Below are positions 56,846-64,000 of a stretch of DNA of 64,000 bases, piece after piece. A program made the translations under genes and the position numbers. The DNA lies in the NCBI GenBank assembly GCA_002600635.1, contig CP021371.1, positions 3,971,001-4,035,000 on the forward strand, read 5' to 3'. This DNA comes from Rhizobium sp. ACO-34A. GTDB lineage: Bacteria > Pseudomonadota > Alphaproteobacteria > Rhizobiales > Rhizobiaceae. The notes under the pieces are model-generated. The model ran no database searches. It had not been told where the DNA came from and worked only from the letters and a program-made list of their open reading frames with translations. The stretch's first letter is position 1; every line of letters starts with the position of its first letter.

Positions 56846-57688
56846 TCAGCCGGACGGCGCAAGCACGAAATCGAATGGTGAGCGCCAGAGCGTCTTCGCT
56901 CCATTCAGGCGTTCGAAGGGCGCGACCAGCGTCTTCTTGACGCCGAACACCGTGTCGGACCGGAGGTAGGAATCATCGCCGACGAAGGTGTGGGTCACCA
57001 GTTTCTGGAACCCCGGAGCCGAGACCATGTAATGCATGTGGGCGGGACGGTAGGGATGGCGTCCGAGATGACCGAGCATCTGGCCGACCGGACCGTCATC
57101 GGGAATGGGGTAGGAAACCGGCTTGATGCCGATGAAGCTGTAATGCCCGTCAGTCCCGGTGACGAAGATGCCGCGATTGTTCCACTTCGGTTGAATGTCG
57201 GGCTGCTGGACATCGTAGAAGCCCTCGGCGTTGTCGGACCAGACGTCGATGCAGGCACCCTCGACCGGATTTCCGTCTACATCGCGCACGCGGCCTTCGT
57301 AGAGGCAGCTTTCTCCCTTGCCATCGAGCGAAATCGTATCGCCCATGGCGCGGACAGGAGCCCCTTTGACATGGAATGGGCCGAGCACCGTATTCTCTGT
57401 CGCCCCCTCCGGGCGGCGGTTGTTGATGGCATCGACCAGCATCGAAAGGCCGAGCGTATCGGACAGCAGGATGAATTCCTGCCGCTCGTCGCCGCAGATC
57501 TGCCCGGTCTTCGTCAGGAAATCGATGCCGTATTCCCACTCCGGCTGGGTCAGGTGAATTTCCCTGGCGAAGGCATGGAGGTGCTTGACCAGACAGGCCA
57601 TGACGGCGCGCAGGCGAGGATCGACATTGTCGCCCATGCGGGCGTTGACGGCCTCGACCGATCCTTCCTCGGTAAAATAGGATGCCAT
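56846..57688 (-). CDS. Hydroxyquinol 1,2-dioxygenase (module 2)
   Basis: Intradiol dioxygenase, 280 residues from ATG 57688 behind ACGGAGGAA. It aligns along its whole length with the module 1 enzyme; I count 17 differences in the first 103 aligned residues. The Fe ligand regions (RGIFVTG, KPVSYPIPDDGP, GRHPYRPAHMHYMV) are conserved. The longer open frame extending to 58258 runs antisense-like through the reductase gene and is not used. Confidence 0.93.
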   Translation of the reverse strand: MASYFTEEGSVEAVNARMGDNVDPRLRAVMACLVKHLHAFAREIHLTQPEWEYGIDFLTKTGQICGDERQEFILLSDTLGLSMLVDAINNRRPEGATENTVLGPFHVKGAPVRAMGDTISLDGKGESCLYEGRVRDVDGNPVEGACIDVWSDNAEGFYDVQQPDIQPKWNNRGIFVTGTDGHYSFIGIKPVSYPIPDDGPVGQMLGHLGRHPYRPAHMHYMVSAPGFQKLVTHTFVGDDSYLRSDTVFGVKKTLVAPFERLNGAKTLWRSPFDFVLAPSG

Positions 57689-57719
57689 TTCATTCCTCCG
57701 TAACATCGTGTGAAGCGCC

Positions 57720-58784
57720 CTATGACCGGGGGCGGCTTCCTTCCCATGCGCCTTGCAGCAGCGCCCGGATCCCGGCCTTCTCGATGGGTCTCGGGTTCCA
57801 GTAGGGGTTCCTGACCGCAAGCTCGGCGGCTTCGTCGAGATCCGTTTCCACCACGCCGAGCGCCCTGAGCGCCTGCGGTGCGCCGAGAGAGGCGGCAAGG
57901 TCGTAAAGCCCGCCGCCGACAGGCCCGCCGAGGACGTCCGCAACCGGGGCAAGCGCGGCCGATGCCGCAACCTCGTTATAGGCCACCGTGTGGGGCAGAA
58001 GGATCGCGTGCATTTCGGCATGCGGAAGATTGAAGCGGCCGCCGAGCGTGTGACAGAGCTTGTGATGCAGCGCCATGCCGACCTGGGCGAGAACCGTCCC
58101 GCACAGCCACGAGCCGAAAAGCGTTTCCTCCCGGGCGACCAGATCGCCCGGCGCCGCCACCACGCCCGGCAGGCCGGTGACGAAGGCGCGGATGCCGCCA
58201 AGCGCAAGCTGGTCCGAGAGCGGGTTTCTGTCCCGCGCATAGAGCGCCTCGACGGCATGCGCTATGGCGTTGAGCCCGCTGGTCACCGTCATGGCAGACG
58301 GAAGCGTTGCCACGAGTTCGGGATCGTAGAGGATCACTTCCGGCTGGACTTTGGGGGAACGCAGGGTTTCCTTCACGCCGTTTTCGGTCTGGCCGAGCAC
58401 CGGTGTTGCCTCCGAGCCCGCATAGGTGGTCGGCAGGACGATCTGCGGCAGATCTGTCCTGAGCGCGACCGCCTTGGCAAGGCCGATGGTGGAGCCGCCG
58501 CCGATTGCCACGAGGCAGTCGGCACCGGATGCCTTGACGAGCGCCTCCCCGGTTACCTCGACGGGCGTGTGCATCACGGCGCCGGCGAACAGGCCGAGCG
58601 CCAGATCGCCGAGCTCGGCACATACGGCTTCACCTTGCGCGGCCTGCTCCCTCGTGGACAGAACCAGCGCCCGCGAAAGCCCGAGCGCGATCATTTCCGC
58701 GCCGATCTCGTGGCGGACGCCTGCGCCAAGCCGCACACGCACCGGCGGATGTTCCGGCTCGAAGCCTGCATGGAAGGTGCGCAT
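57720..58784 (-). CDS. Maleylacetate reductase (module 2)
   Basis: 354-residue iron-ADH-family maleylacetate reductase. Motifs: FEPEHPPVRVRLGAGVRHEI, CLVAIGGGSTIGLAKAVALR, TTYAGSEATPVLGQTENGVK, SGLNAIAHAVEALYARDRNP and GMALHHKLCHTLGGRFNLPH. It is clearly less similar to the module 1 reductase than the two dioxygenases are to each other, so the modules may have mixed ancestry. It lies four bases downstream of the monooxygenase gene. Confidence 0.92.
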   Translation of the reverse strand: MRTFHAGFEPEHPPVRVRLGAGVRHEIGAEMIALGLSRALVLSTREQAAQGEAVCAELGDLALGLFAGAVMHTPVEVTGEALVKASGADCLVAIGGGSTIGLAKAVALRTDLPQIVLPTTYAGSEATPVLGQTENGVKETLRSPKVQPEVILYDPELVATLPSAMTVTSGLNAIAHAVEALYARDRNPLSDQLALGGIRAFVTGLPGVVAAPGDLVAREETLFGSWLCGTVLAQVGMALHHKLCHTLGGRFNLPHAEMHAILLPHTVAYNEVAASAALAPVADVLGGPVGGGLYDLAASLGAPQALRALGVVETDLDEAAELAVRNPYWNPRPIEKAGIRALLQGAWEGSRPRS

Positions 58785-58788
58785 GGTC

Positions 58789-59997
58789 TCAACCCGCCTT
58801 CCTGAGGAAGCCCGCGACCTGGCGATAGCGCGCCGCGACCTCCTCCAGTTCTTCCGCGGAAATCAGGTCCTCGATCCGGTCCTCCGGTCCCTTGACGCGG
58901 GCGGCCGCAATGTCGAGCACCTGTTCGGGGCCGCTCTTGCGGTTGTTCAGCACGACATTGGTGGTGACCGGACGACGCACGGCCTCGTAAGCGTGAAGCC
59001 CCTGCGGTCCGGGCGCATCGGCAAGCGCATCGGCAAGTGCGCGCCCGTCGAGAATGGCCTGCGACGCGCCATTGGCGCCAATCGGATACATGGGATGGGC
59101 GGCGTCACCCAGAAGCGTCACCCGCCCCTGCGTCCACCAGGGCAGCGGATCCCGGTCGATCATCGGATACTGGGTGATCTTCTCGGTATTCCCGAGCAAG
59201 GTCGGGATGTCGATGTCGGGCATCTGGAATTGCAGGAATTCCGCGATGAAATCCCGGTCGCCCTCACGCGTCCAGTCGGCGTTCTCGGCGGCCCGAGGCT
59301 GATCGTGACGCACTTCCGCGACCCAGTTGATGAGCGCCTTGCCATCCCGCGCCGCACGGCCGCTGATCGGATAACAGACGAACTTCACGTCGTGATCACC
59401 GGCGATGAACATGGTGCGCCCATCGGCGAAGGGCGACTGAAGGTTGGCGCCGCGCCACATCATCGTGCCTTCGTAATGCGCCGGGCCTTCATCCGGATGA
59501 AGTTGATGACGCACCTTCGATCGGAAACCGTCGGCGCCGATCAGGAGATCGCAGTCGAACATATCGCCATCGGCAAGAAGCACGCGCACACCCCGTTCGT
59601 CCTGCGTGAAGCCTTCGACTCCTTTTCCCGCCCTGACGGCGTGCTCGCCCAGACGTTTGCGAACCTCATCGAGCAGCAGAAACTGCAGTTCGCCGCGATG
59701 GATCGAATATTGAGGATATTCGAAGCCAGCTTCGACACAGCGCGGGTCGGACTGGATCAAATGGCCGAAACGGGTGCGATATTCGATGGCCCGCGTCCGA
59801 ACCGCCATCTCGTCCAGCGCATCGCCGAGGCCGAGCCCGAAAAGGATGCCCGACGCATGAGGCATGACGTTAATGCCGACGCCGAGCGGCTGCAGGACAT
59901 CCACCGCTTCGAAAACCTGTACCTCAAAACCTTTTGCCTGCAGGCAAAGCGCTGCCGTCAGGCCGCCGATGCCGGCGCCCGCTATCGCAATTTTCAT
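58789..59997 (-). CDS. FAD-dependent monooxygenase, PhzS/salicylate-hydroxylase-like
   Basis: Class A flavoprotein monooxygenase, 402 residues from ATG 59997 (MKIAIAGAGIGGLTAALCLQ). It has YPQYSIHRGELQFLLLDEVR, LLIGADGFRSKVRHQLHPDE, YEGTMMWRGANL, and the second FAD motif TLLGDAAHPMYPIGANGASQ, a layout close to PhzS of phenazine synthesis from memory. In this operon it most likely makes hydroxyquinol, for instance by decarboxylating hydroxylation of a dihydroxybenzoate. It is the first enzyme of module 2. Confidence 0.88.
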   Translation of the reverse strand: MKIAIAGAGIGGLTAALCLQAKGFEVQVFEAVDVLQPLGVGINVMPHASGILFGLGLGDALDEMAVRTRAIEYRTRFGHLIQSDPRCVEAGFEYPQYSIHRGELQFLLLDEVRKRLGEHAVRAGKGVEGFTQDERGVRVLLADGDMFDCDLLIGADGFRSKVRHQLHPDEGPAHYEGTMMWRGANLQSPFADGRTMFIAGDHDVKFVCYPISGRAARDGKALINWVAEVRHDQPRAAENADWTREGDRDFIAEFLQFQMPDIDIPTLLGNTEKITQYPMIDRDPLPWWTQGRVTLLGDAAHPMYPIGANGASQAILDGRALADALADAPGPQGLHAYEAVRRPVTTNVVLNNRKSGPEQVLDIAAARVKGPEDRIEDLISAEELEEVAARYRQVAGFLRKAG

Positions 59998-60116
59998 TTC
60001 TTTCTCCTTGATGTCAGTCCGTCTGCCCGGACGGCCACAGTCCCGGCGCTTCACGCCGGCAACCCATGGGCAACGGCCGGAACCGACCGGGCGATCTGTT
60101 GGTCACTTCAGCAGTG

Positions 60117-60179
60117 TCACGGTAGGCAGGGCAACCCTGCCAGATTGCCGGCAGGCGGGTGTCGTGGGTGGTTTTTCAT
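60117..60179 (-). CDS. Possible 20-residue leader peptide upstream of the monooxygenase
   Basis: A very short frame, MKNHPRHPPAGNLAGLPCLP, whose ATG (60179) has an excellent CCGGAGGAGAGAAG ribosome site. A perfect 7-3-7 hairpin GGCAGGG/CCCTGCC (60125-60141) overlaps its end. It sits between the promoter and the monooxygenase ATG, the position of a translational leader. Chance occurrence is possible; no family match is known to me. Confidence 0.3.
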   Translation of the reverse strand: MKNHPRHPPAGNLAGLPCLP

Positions 60180-60309
60180 CTTCTCTCCTCCGGAACTCTC
60201 CCACTCGCGAGATCTTTGAGGGAGATCTCCGACGAACCGCTCCTCACGGCTGGACGAACGCCGACCGGCCAAACGGCTCGGTCGCCTTCCCTTCGAAATG
60301 CGAATTGTC

Positions 60310-60358
60310 AATATCGTAATGCTACCTGACTATTTTAGTCAAGCAGCCTGACGATATT
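60310..60358 (-). promoter_or_regulatory. Promoter with nested palindromic operators, module 2
   Basis: Upstream of the monooxygenase operon an outer inverted repeat AATATCGT (60310-60317) / ACGATATT (60351-60358) encloses a perfect TGACTATTTTAGTCA palindrome (60327-60341). The motif GCNNCCTGAC recurs with a 22-base period at 60321 and 60343. On the minus strand TTGACT (60342-60337) and TACGAT (60318-60313) are 18 bases apart, a good sigma-70 promoter lying inside the operator. The MarR protein encoded next door is the likely ligand-responsive repressor. Confidence 0.6.
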
Positions 60359-60369
60359 AAATTCTCATA

Positions 60370-60831
60370 TCAGTTTTCGTTGAGAGTGCTGAATTCCGCG
60401 GCATATCGGCTGAGACCTTCAAGGATCGCATCCATCAGGTCTTCCCCGAGTTCTTCGCGCATCTCGTTTTCGGCGAGATCCACCGCATCCCGGAACGCCT
60501 CCAGCCACACGATCCCGGCTGGGGTGAAGGTGACGAGCCGTGCACGACGGTCGCTGGGATCGTCGCTGCGCTCTACCAGCCCCATCTGGGCACACTGTTC
60601 CACGAGTTCGCCCATGGCCTGCTTGGACATCTCGGCCCTGCGCGCAAGCTCGGTGAGGCGGGTGCCGCCTATGTCAAGGTTTCGGGTCAGGTTGACATGC
60701 GCGATCCGTGTCTCGGAATGGCCCGTCTCGCTCATGACAGCAAGAACGCGGGCTTCGAACCGCCGGACAGCGTTGTTCAAGAGACGCCCGATGTTCCTGC
60801 GGCGCCAATGTACCGTGGAGGATGTTTTCAA
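60370..60831 (-). CDS. MarR-family transcriptional regulator of module 2
   Basis: A 153-residue MarR protein. Winged-helix segment: GGTRLTELARRAEMSKQAMG, ELVEQCAQMGLVERSDDPSD, RRARLVTFTPAG, the last being the wing with the conserved Asp-x-Arg. The start is uncertain: TTG 60831 opens the frame, and no strong ribosome site is seen. It precedes the operon in the same direction, and palindromes lie between its stop and the monooxygenase gene. MarR proteins commonly respond to phenolic ligands, which suits this island. Confidence 0.85.
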   Translation of the reverse strand: MKTSSTVHWRRRNIGRLLNNAVRRFEARVLAVMSETGHSETRIAHVNLTRNLDIGGTRLTELARRAEMSKQAMGELVEQCAQMGLVERSDDPSDRRARLVTFTPAGIVWLEAFRDAVDLAENEMREELGEDLMDAILEGLSRYAAEFSTLNEN

Positions 60832-61156
60832 GTCTTAAATGTCCATTCGCAACGCGTCATTGACCTCGCAAACCCGTACATCCCACAACGAGATGAGCAA
60901 GTGTTAACACCCTTTCAATCATAGAGCTTAGGGATTGTCATGCAAACGGGATAGAGAACATCGTACCGACCACCTCCCCCGGAACCTGCGCATTGACTGG
61001 CTGGCAGCATCGAAAATTACCTGGTTCGAGCTTTTCATTCGATGTCGGCAGCTGACAGGCTGTCCGGCCCACCTCGACTCCACGCATCATGCTCACCGAA
61101 ATGACAATCGACCACCTGTCGCACTCCCTGCATACCATCCGGGCAAGATGACCTAA

Positions 61157-61288
61157 GTCCTCGCCGGCAAGGAGTCGAACCTTACCCGAGCCGCGCCTGG
61201 GCAGCGGATCAGCCAGCGTCAAACGCTCGTTTCCAAGTTCGAACTAGGCGAGCGCAGATCGGATGTCGCAGGCAGCCCGGGTCTGTAG
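61157..61288 (+). pseudogene. XRE-family helix-turn-helix remnant
   Basis: In one plus-strand frame after a TAA at 61154, the sequence reads LAGKESNLTRAAPGQRISQR then QTLVSKFELGERRSDVAGSP to a TAG at 61286. The VSKFELGERRSDV segment is the classic third-helix region of XRE/HTH_3 regulators (VSKYERGERRLDV type). The upstream start is lost and helix 2 is degenerate, so this is a fossil of a small phage- or toxin-antitoxin-type regulator. Confidence 0.5.
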
Positions 61289-61981
61289 CATGAAGCGTGA
61301 CCTCATCGCTCGATCACTTTCTGATCGAGAGGTGGTGAACGGCCGGAGGCCCGGGTTGCAATCGCGGAGCTAGCTGCCCTGATATTTGGCGCCCATCAGG
61401 CGTCACCTCTCGCGGCTTCCGGTCGGCTTCAGGCAGTCTCCATCGACGTCACGCAGGAGCTGGACCGGATATTTGCCACCCGCCGCCTGCCCCATTCAGG
61501 CATCTCATTTTGACAGCTAAAGTGGTCGTGACTTTTGGGTAAACGGGACCAGTGCCCTCAGTAGTGTGTCTTATAGCAGCAGGCTTTCGACCTACATCTC
61601 TTCTGGAACCCGCTCGACACCACTTGTCAGCAGCGCCGTCAGATAGCGCTATCTCGTGTGTGGGCTGGAGGGTACACACAGCAATCATCGGGTCTCCAAG
61701 TAACCTTGCCGCGCTCCATCAGGAACAAGAGGTAACAAACCTTTATTGTCTACACACTCTCTGAAAGCCGTAAGATAAAGGCGATGCTGCTAGCAAAGTA
61801 TGCTCACCTCGTCAAAGAGTATCGCGCTTGTCGAGGCGCACGGGTTCCTCTCAGAAACGTTTTCGTGCAGGGTTTTCTGCGGAACCGGCACTGGTACCCA
61901 TTCTGTCCGCGAATGCATTGGCGCAATGCATTTTCACCAAGCGCGATCAAATAAGCAAAATAAATCTGTAAAATCGATAGA

Positions 61982-62007
61982 GAATATCATTTTCTAAAAT
62001 GACATTC
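61982..62007. promoter_or_regulatory. Inverted repeat upstream of the peptide-binding-protein gene
   Basis: GAATATCATTTT and AAAATGACATTC are 12-base arms with a two-base spacer and a single mismatch, ending 50 bases before ATG 62058. It could be an operator or a 5'-leader hairpin; no regulator gene is adjacent to suggest which. Confidence 0.4.
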
Positions 62008-62057
62008 TCGGCGGGTTGCCAATAGTGGTCGCACCGCTTTCATCGGAGGCAATATCC

Positions 62058-63620
62058 ATGACGTTCAATCCCACTCGCCGGCAGGTGCTGGTTGGCGGTG
62101 TCTCGCTGGCAACGGTCGTCGCCCTGGGAGGCGTTCATCCCGCCTTCGCGGGCACGGACCGCACCAGGATCGTCGTCCGTATCGACAAGGATCTCGTCAA
62201 CCTCGATCCGGCGAACCGCTCCGGCCCGGTCGACCTGAACGTCATCTGGTCGGTGCAGCAAGGCCTCATCTCCTTCAAGCCCGGTTCCACGGAGTGGGAA
62301 CTGGACGCAGCGGAAGAACTGGAACAGGTGAGTGACACCGAGATCCGCTTCAAGCTCCGCAGCGGTCTCGCCTTTACCGACGGTTTCGGCGACCTGACGG
62401 CCGAGGACGTCAAGTTTTCGTTCGAGCGCTTTATTGCCCCGGATGCAGAAGGCAAGAGCGTCACCTATGCGAAGGACTGGTCGGCTCTCGACCGGGTGGA
62501 GGTGACGGGTCCGCTCGAAGGTCGCATCATCCTGAAGAACCCAGCGCCGGCACTCTACACGATCGCGCTAGCCGACGGTTCCGGCCGCATCGTTTCCAGG
62601 AAGGCTTTCGAGAAATTCGGCAAGGATATCGCGACCAAGCTGATCGGCAGCGGTCCCTATGTTCTCAAGGAATGGACCCCGCGCGAACAGTTCGTCCTCG
62701 AAATCAACCCGGACTACAAAGGCCCGATCAAGCCGCATTTTCGTCAGATCGTCGGCAAGCCGATCGGCGAGCAGAAGACGGCCGAGATCGCTTTCCGCTC
62801 CGGCGAGATCGATTTCACCGCCATCGATCCGGAAAGCGGCAAGGATCTGGGCTCGCTGCCTGACGTCGCTGTGACGGAGATCCCGGCTATTGATTATGTC
62901 TGGTTCGGTCCGAACATCGAGAAGGCGCCGTTCGACGATATCCGCGTACGTCAGGCGCTTCGTTACGCCGTCGATATCGACGCGATCCTGCAGGGAGCCT
63001 ATTCCGGCATCTATCCGCGCGCAAACGCGCTTCTCGCATCGAGCCTGCTTGGTTACTGGAAGGAAGCGCCAGTCTATGCTCGCGATCTTGAAAAGGCCAA
63101 GGCGCTGCTGACCGAAGCCGGACATCCGGATGGTTTCAAGACGAAGCTCACGATAGAAGCCAACGCCCGCAACGAGGCCATAGCCCAGATCATCCAGGCC
63201 AATCTTGCCGAAGTCGGCATCGAGGTCGAGATCGAGGCACTTGAATCCGCAGCCTACTGGGCTCTCGGCAAGAATGACGCCAGCAAGGACCTTGAACTGT
63301 CGCTGATCAAGTACAACGGCAAGTTCGATCCCGGCTTCCAGACCCAGTGGTTCACCTCCGAGCAGGTCGGCCAGTGGAACTGGCAGCGCTGGAAGAACGC
63401 CGATTTCGACGCCCTGCATGCAAAAGGCTCCGTTACCGTCGATCCCGCCGAACGCGCAAAGATTTACGTGGAGGCTCAGAAACTGCAGGATGAATCGGCA
63501 GCCTTCATCTGGATCACCCACAATCTCAATGCCTTCGCGTCGCGCAACTGGCTGACGCCCGGCGTGCTGCCAAATGGCAACAACTGGCTCTACACCGCAT
63601 TCGTCGAAGGCGCGGCCTGA
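62058..63620 (+). CDS. Peptide/solute ABC transporter substrate-binding protein (SBP_bac_5 family)
   Basis: Periplasmic binding protein of the DppA/OppA class, 520 residues from ATG 62058 (TCGGAGG upstream). A twin-arginine-like signal TRRQVLVGGVSLATVVALGG is present, cleaved near AFAGT. Family features: VDLNVIWSVQQGLISFKPGS, LRSGLAFTDGFGDLTAEDVK, FSFERFIAP, SGPYVLKEWTPREQFVLEIN and VRQALRYAVDIDAILQGAYS. DppA-class proteins bind peptides, but rhizobial members also take sugars, opines and amino-acid derivatives. A permease gene follows 44 bases later. Confidence 0.92.
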   Translation: MTFNPTRRQVLVGGVSLATVVALGGVHPAFAGTDRTRIVVRIDKDLVNLDPANRSGPVDLNVIWSVQQGLISFKPGSTEWELDAAEELEQVSDTEIRFKLRSGLAFTDGFGDLTAEDVKFSFERFIAPDAEGKSVTYAKDWSALDRVEVTGPLEGRIILKNPAPALYTIALADGSGRIVSRKAFEKFGKDIATKLIGSGPYVLKEWTPREQFVLEINPDYKGPIKPHFRQIVGKPIGEQKTAEIAFRSGEIDFTAIDPESGKDLGSLPDVAVTEIPAIDYVWFGPNIEKAPFDDIRVRQALRYAVDIDAILQGAYSGIYPRANALLASSLLGYWKEAPVYARDLEKAKALLTEAGHPDGFKTKLTIEANARNEAIAQIIQANLAEVGIEVEIEALESAAYWALGKNDASKDLELSLIKYNGKFDPGFQTQWFTSEQVGQWNWQRWKNADFDALHAKGSVTVDPAERAKIYVEAQKLQDESAAFIWITHNLNAFASRNWLTPGVLPNGNNWLYTAFVEGAA

Positions 63621-63663
63621 TCCCCGTGGTCTTGACCAACAGAACGAAAGACGAGGGCCGCTC

Positions 63664-64000
63664 ATGACGGGAGCGGCCCTTCCCCGTCATGTCGCCTTCA
63701 AGCTGGCGACGGCCCTGCTGGCCGTCGTCGGCTCCGTCATTTTGCTGATGGCCCTCACACGCATGATCCCGGGCGATCCCGCGACGGCGATCCTCGGCTC
63801 CCGCGCGACGCCGGAAGCTATCGCGGAACTCAGGAACCGCATGGGGCTCGACAGACCGCTGCTGGAGCAGGTCGGGGTCTTCCTCTGGCATCTCGGCTTG
63901 GGCGACCTCGGGCAGGACGTATTCAACGGCCGGCCGGTCGCGTCGCTCGTCGCCGCGGCCCTGCCGAACACGGTCGCGCTTGCCTTTTCCGCCATGGGCG
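63664..64000 (+). CDS. DppB-like ABC permease, N-terminal part (cut by window end)
   Basis: Open frame from ATG 63664 to the last base. The 112 residues visible include one membrane helix (KLATALLAVVGSVILLMAL), then TRMIPGDPATAILGSRATPE and LRNRMGLDRPLLEQVGVFLW, the standard DppB/OppB N-terminus with the periplasmic P-G-D-P motif, and LGDLGQDVFNGRPVASLVAA leading into the second helix. It is the first permease of the transporter served by the upstream binding protein; the DppC and DppD/F genes should follow outside the window. Confidence 0.9.
   Translation, partial: MTGAALPRHVAFKLATALLAVVGSVILLMALTRMIPGDPATAILGSRATPEAIAELRNRMGLDRPLLEQVGVFLWHLGLGDLGQDVFNGRPVASLVAAALPNTVALAFSAMG

Larger units (their letters stand above)
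60832..62057. other. Gene-poor 1.2-kb stretch with remnants
   Basis: No intact gene is convincing between the MarR gene and the peptide-binding-protein gene. Short frames at 60938-61222 (minus), 61449-61688 (minus) and 61800-61997 (plus) lack family motifs and good ribosome sites. An XRE-type helix-turn-helix remnant is at 61157-61288. The right end turns A/T-rich (61930-62010) and should contain the promoter of the transporter operon. The MarR promoter should lie at the left end. Confidence 0.5.

Noticed and set aside
60938..61222. 94-codon minus-strand frame in the gene-poor region
   Set aside because: No ribosome site, no recognised motif, and it overlaps the XRE-like remnant on the other strand.

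Overview
The window looks like chromosome, or a large replicon, of an alphaproteobacterium of the Rhizobiales (Rhizobium/Agrobacterium/Shinella-like). The reasons are its high G+C, dense ATGA-coupled operons, several ABC and TTT organic-solute importers, a BA14K-family protein, a bkd/liu leucine-catabolism island, and a palindromic intergenic repeat of a kind I recognise from rhizobia. No rRNA, tRNA, CRISPR array, phage or conjugation gene was seen. About 62 genes or gene remnants are supported.

Region by region. 1-6983: a ferric-siderophore system (TonB-dependent receptor, siderophore-interacting reductase, two FecCD permeases, ATPase, binding protein) followed by a TetR regulator. 7029-8354: a lone CapA-family gene. 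8746-15123: an operon-like run of a D-2-hydroxyacid dehydrogenase, a TctB-TctA-TctC importer, a 3-mercaptopyruvate-type sulfurtransferase and a FAD-linked D-lactate-dehydrogenase-like oxidase, suggesting catabolism of a hydroxy or thio acid. 15250-27284: a divergent branched-chain amino acid island. Branched-chain keto acid dehydrogenase E1alpha/E1beta/E2 and a thiolase lie on the minus strand; an Lrp-type regulator and the leucine (liu) genes lie on the plus strand. No E3 gene is present. 27302-33730: a MacAB-type exporter, two small secreted proteins and a two-component system, probably an envelope-stress module. 34545-43050: a Liv-type ABC importer split over two divergent operons with a GntR regulator, a TIGR04076-like protein, an aldo/keto reductase and a second aldo/keto reductase fused to a Rid-family domain. 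43073-45029: decayed DNA with LysR, FdhE and IS3-family fragments.

45030-60831 is a double hydroxyquinol (1,2,4-trihydroxybenzene) catabolic island. Module 1 (rightward) has a TetR regulator, an MhpA-like FAD hydroxylase, a maleylacetate reductase, a complete Liv-type importer, a hydroxyquinol 1,2-dioxygenase and a small tautomerase-like protein. Module 2 (leftward) has a MarR regulator, a PhzS/salicylate-hydroxylase-like FAD monooxygenase, a maleylacetate reductase, a second hydroxyquinol dioxygenase, an AAHS-type MFS transporter and a second tautomerase-like protein. The modules converge tail to tail on the two small genes. Each therefore has its own importer, ring hydroxylase, ring-cleavage enzyme and maleylacetate reductase, probably feeding different phenolic substrates into the 3-oxoadipate route.

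60832-62057 is a gene-poor stretch with an XRE-regulator remnant. 62058-64000 begins a peptide-type ABC transporter (binding protein, then DppB-like permease cut by the window end). The strongest leads for new biology are the duplicated tautomerase-like gene in the hydroxyquinol modules, the aldo/keto reductase-Rid fusion cluster and the hydroxy/thio-acid operon.
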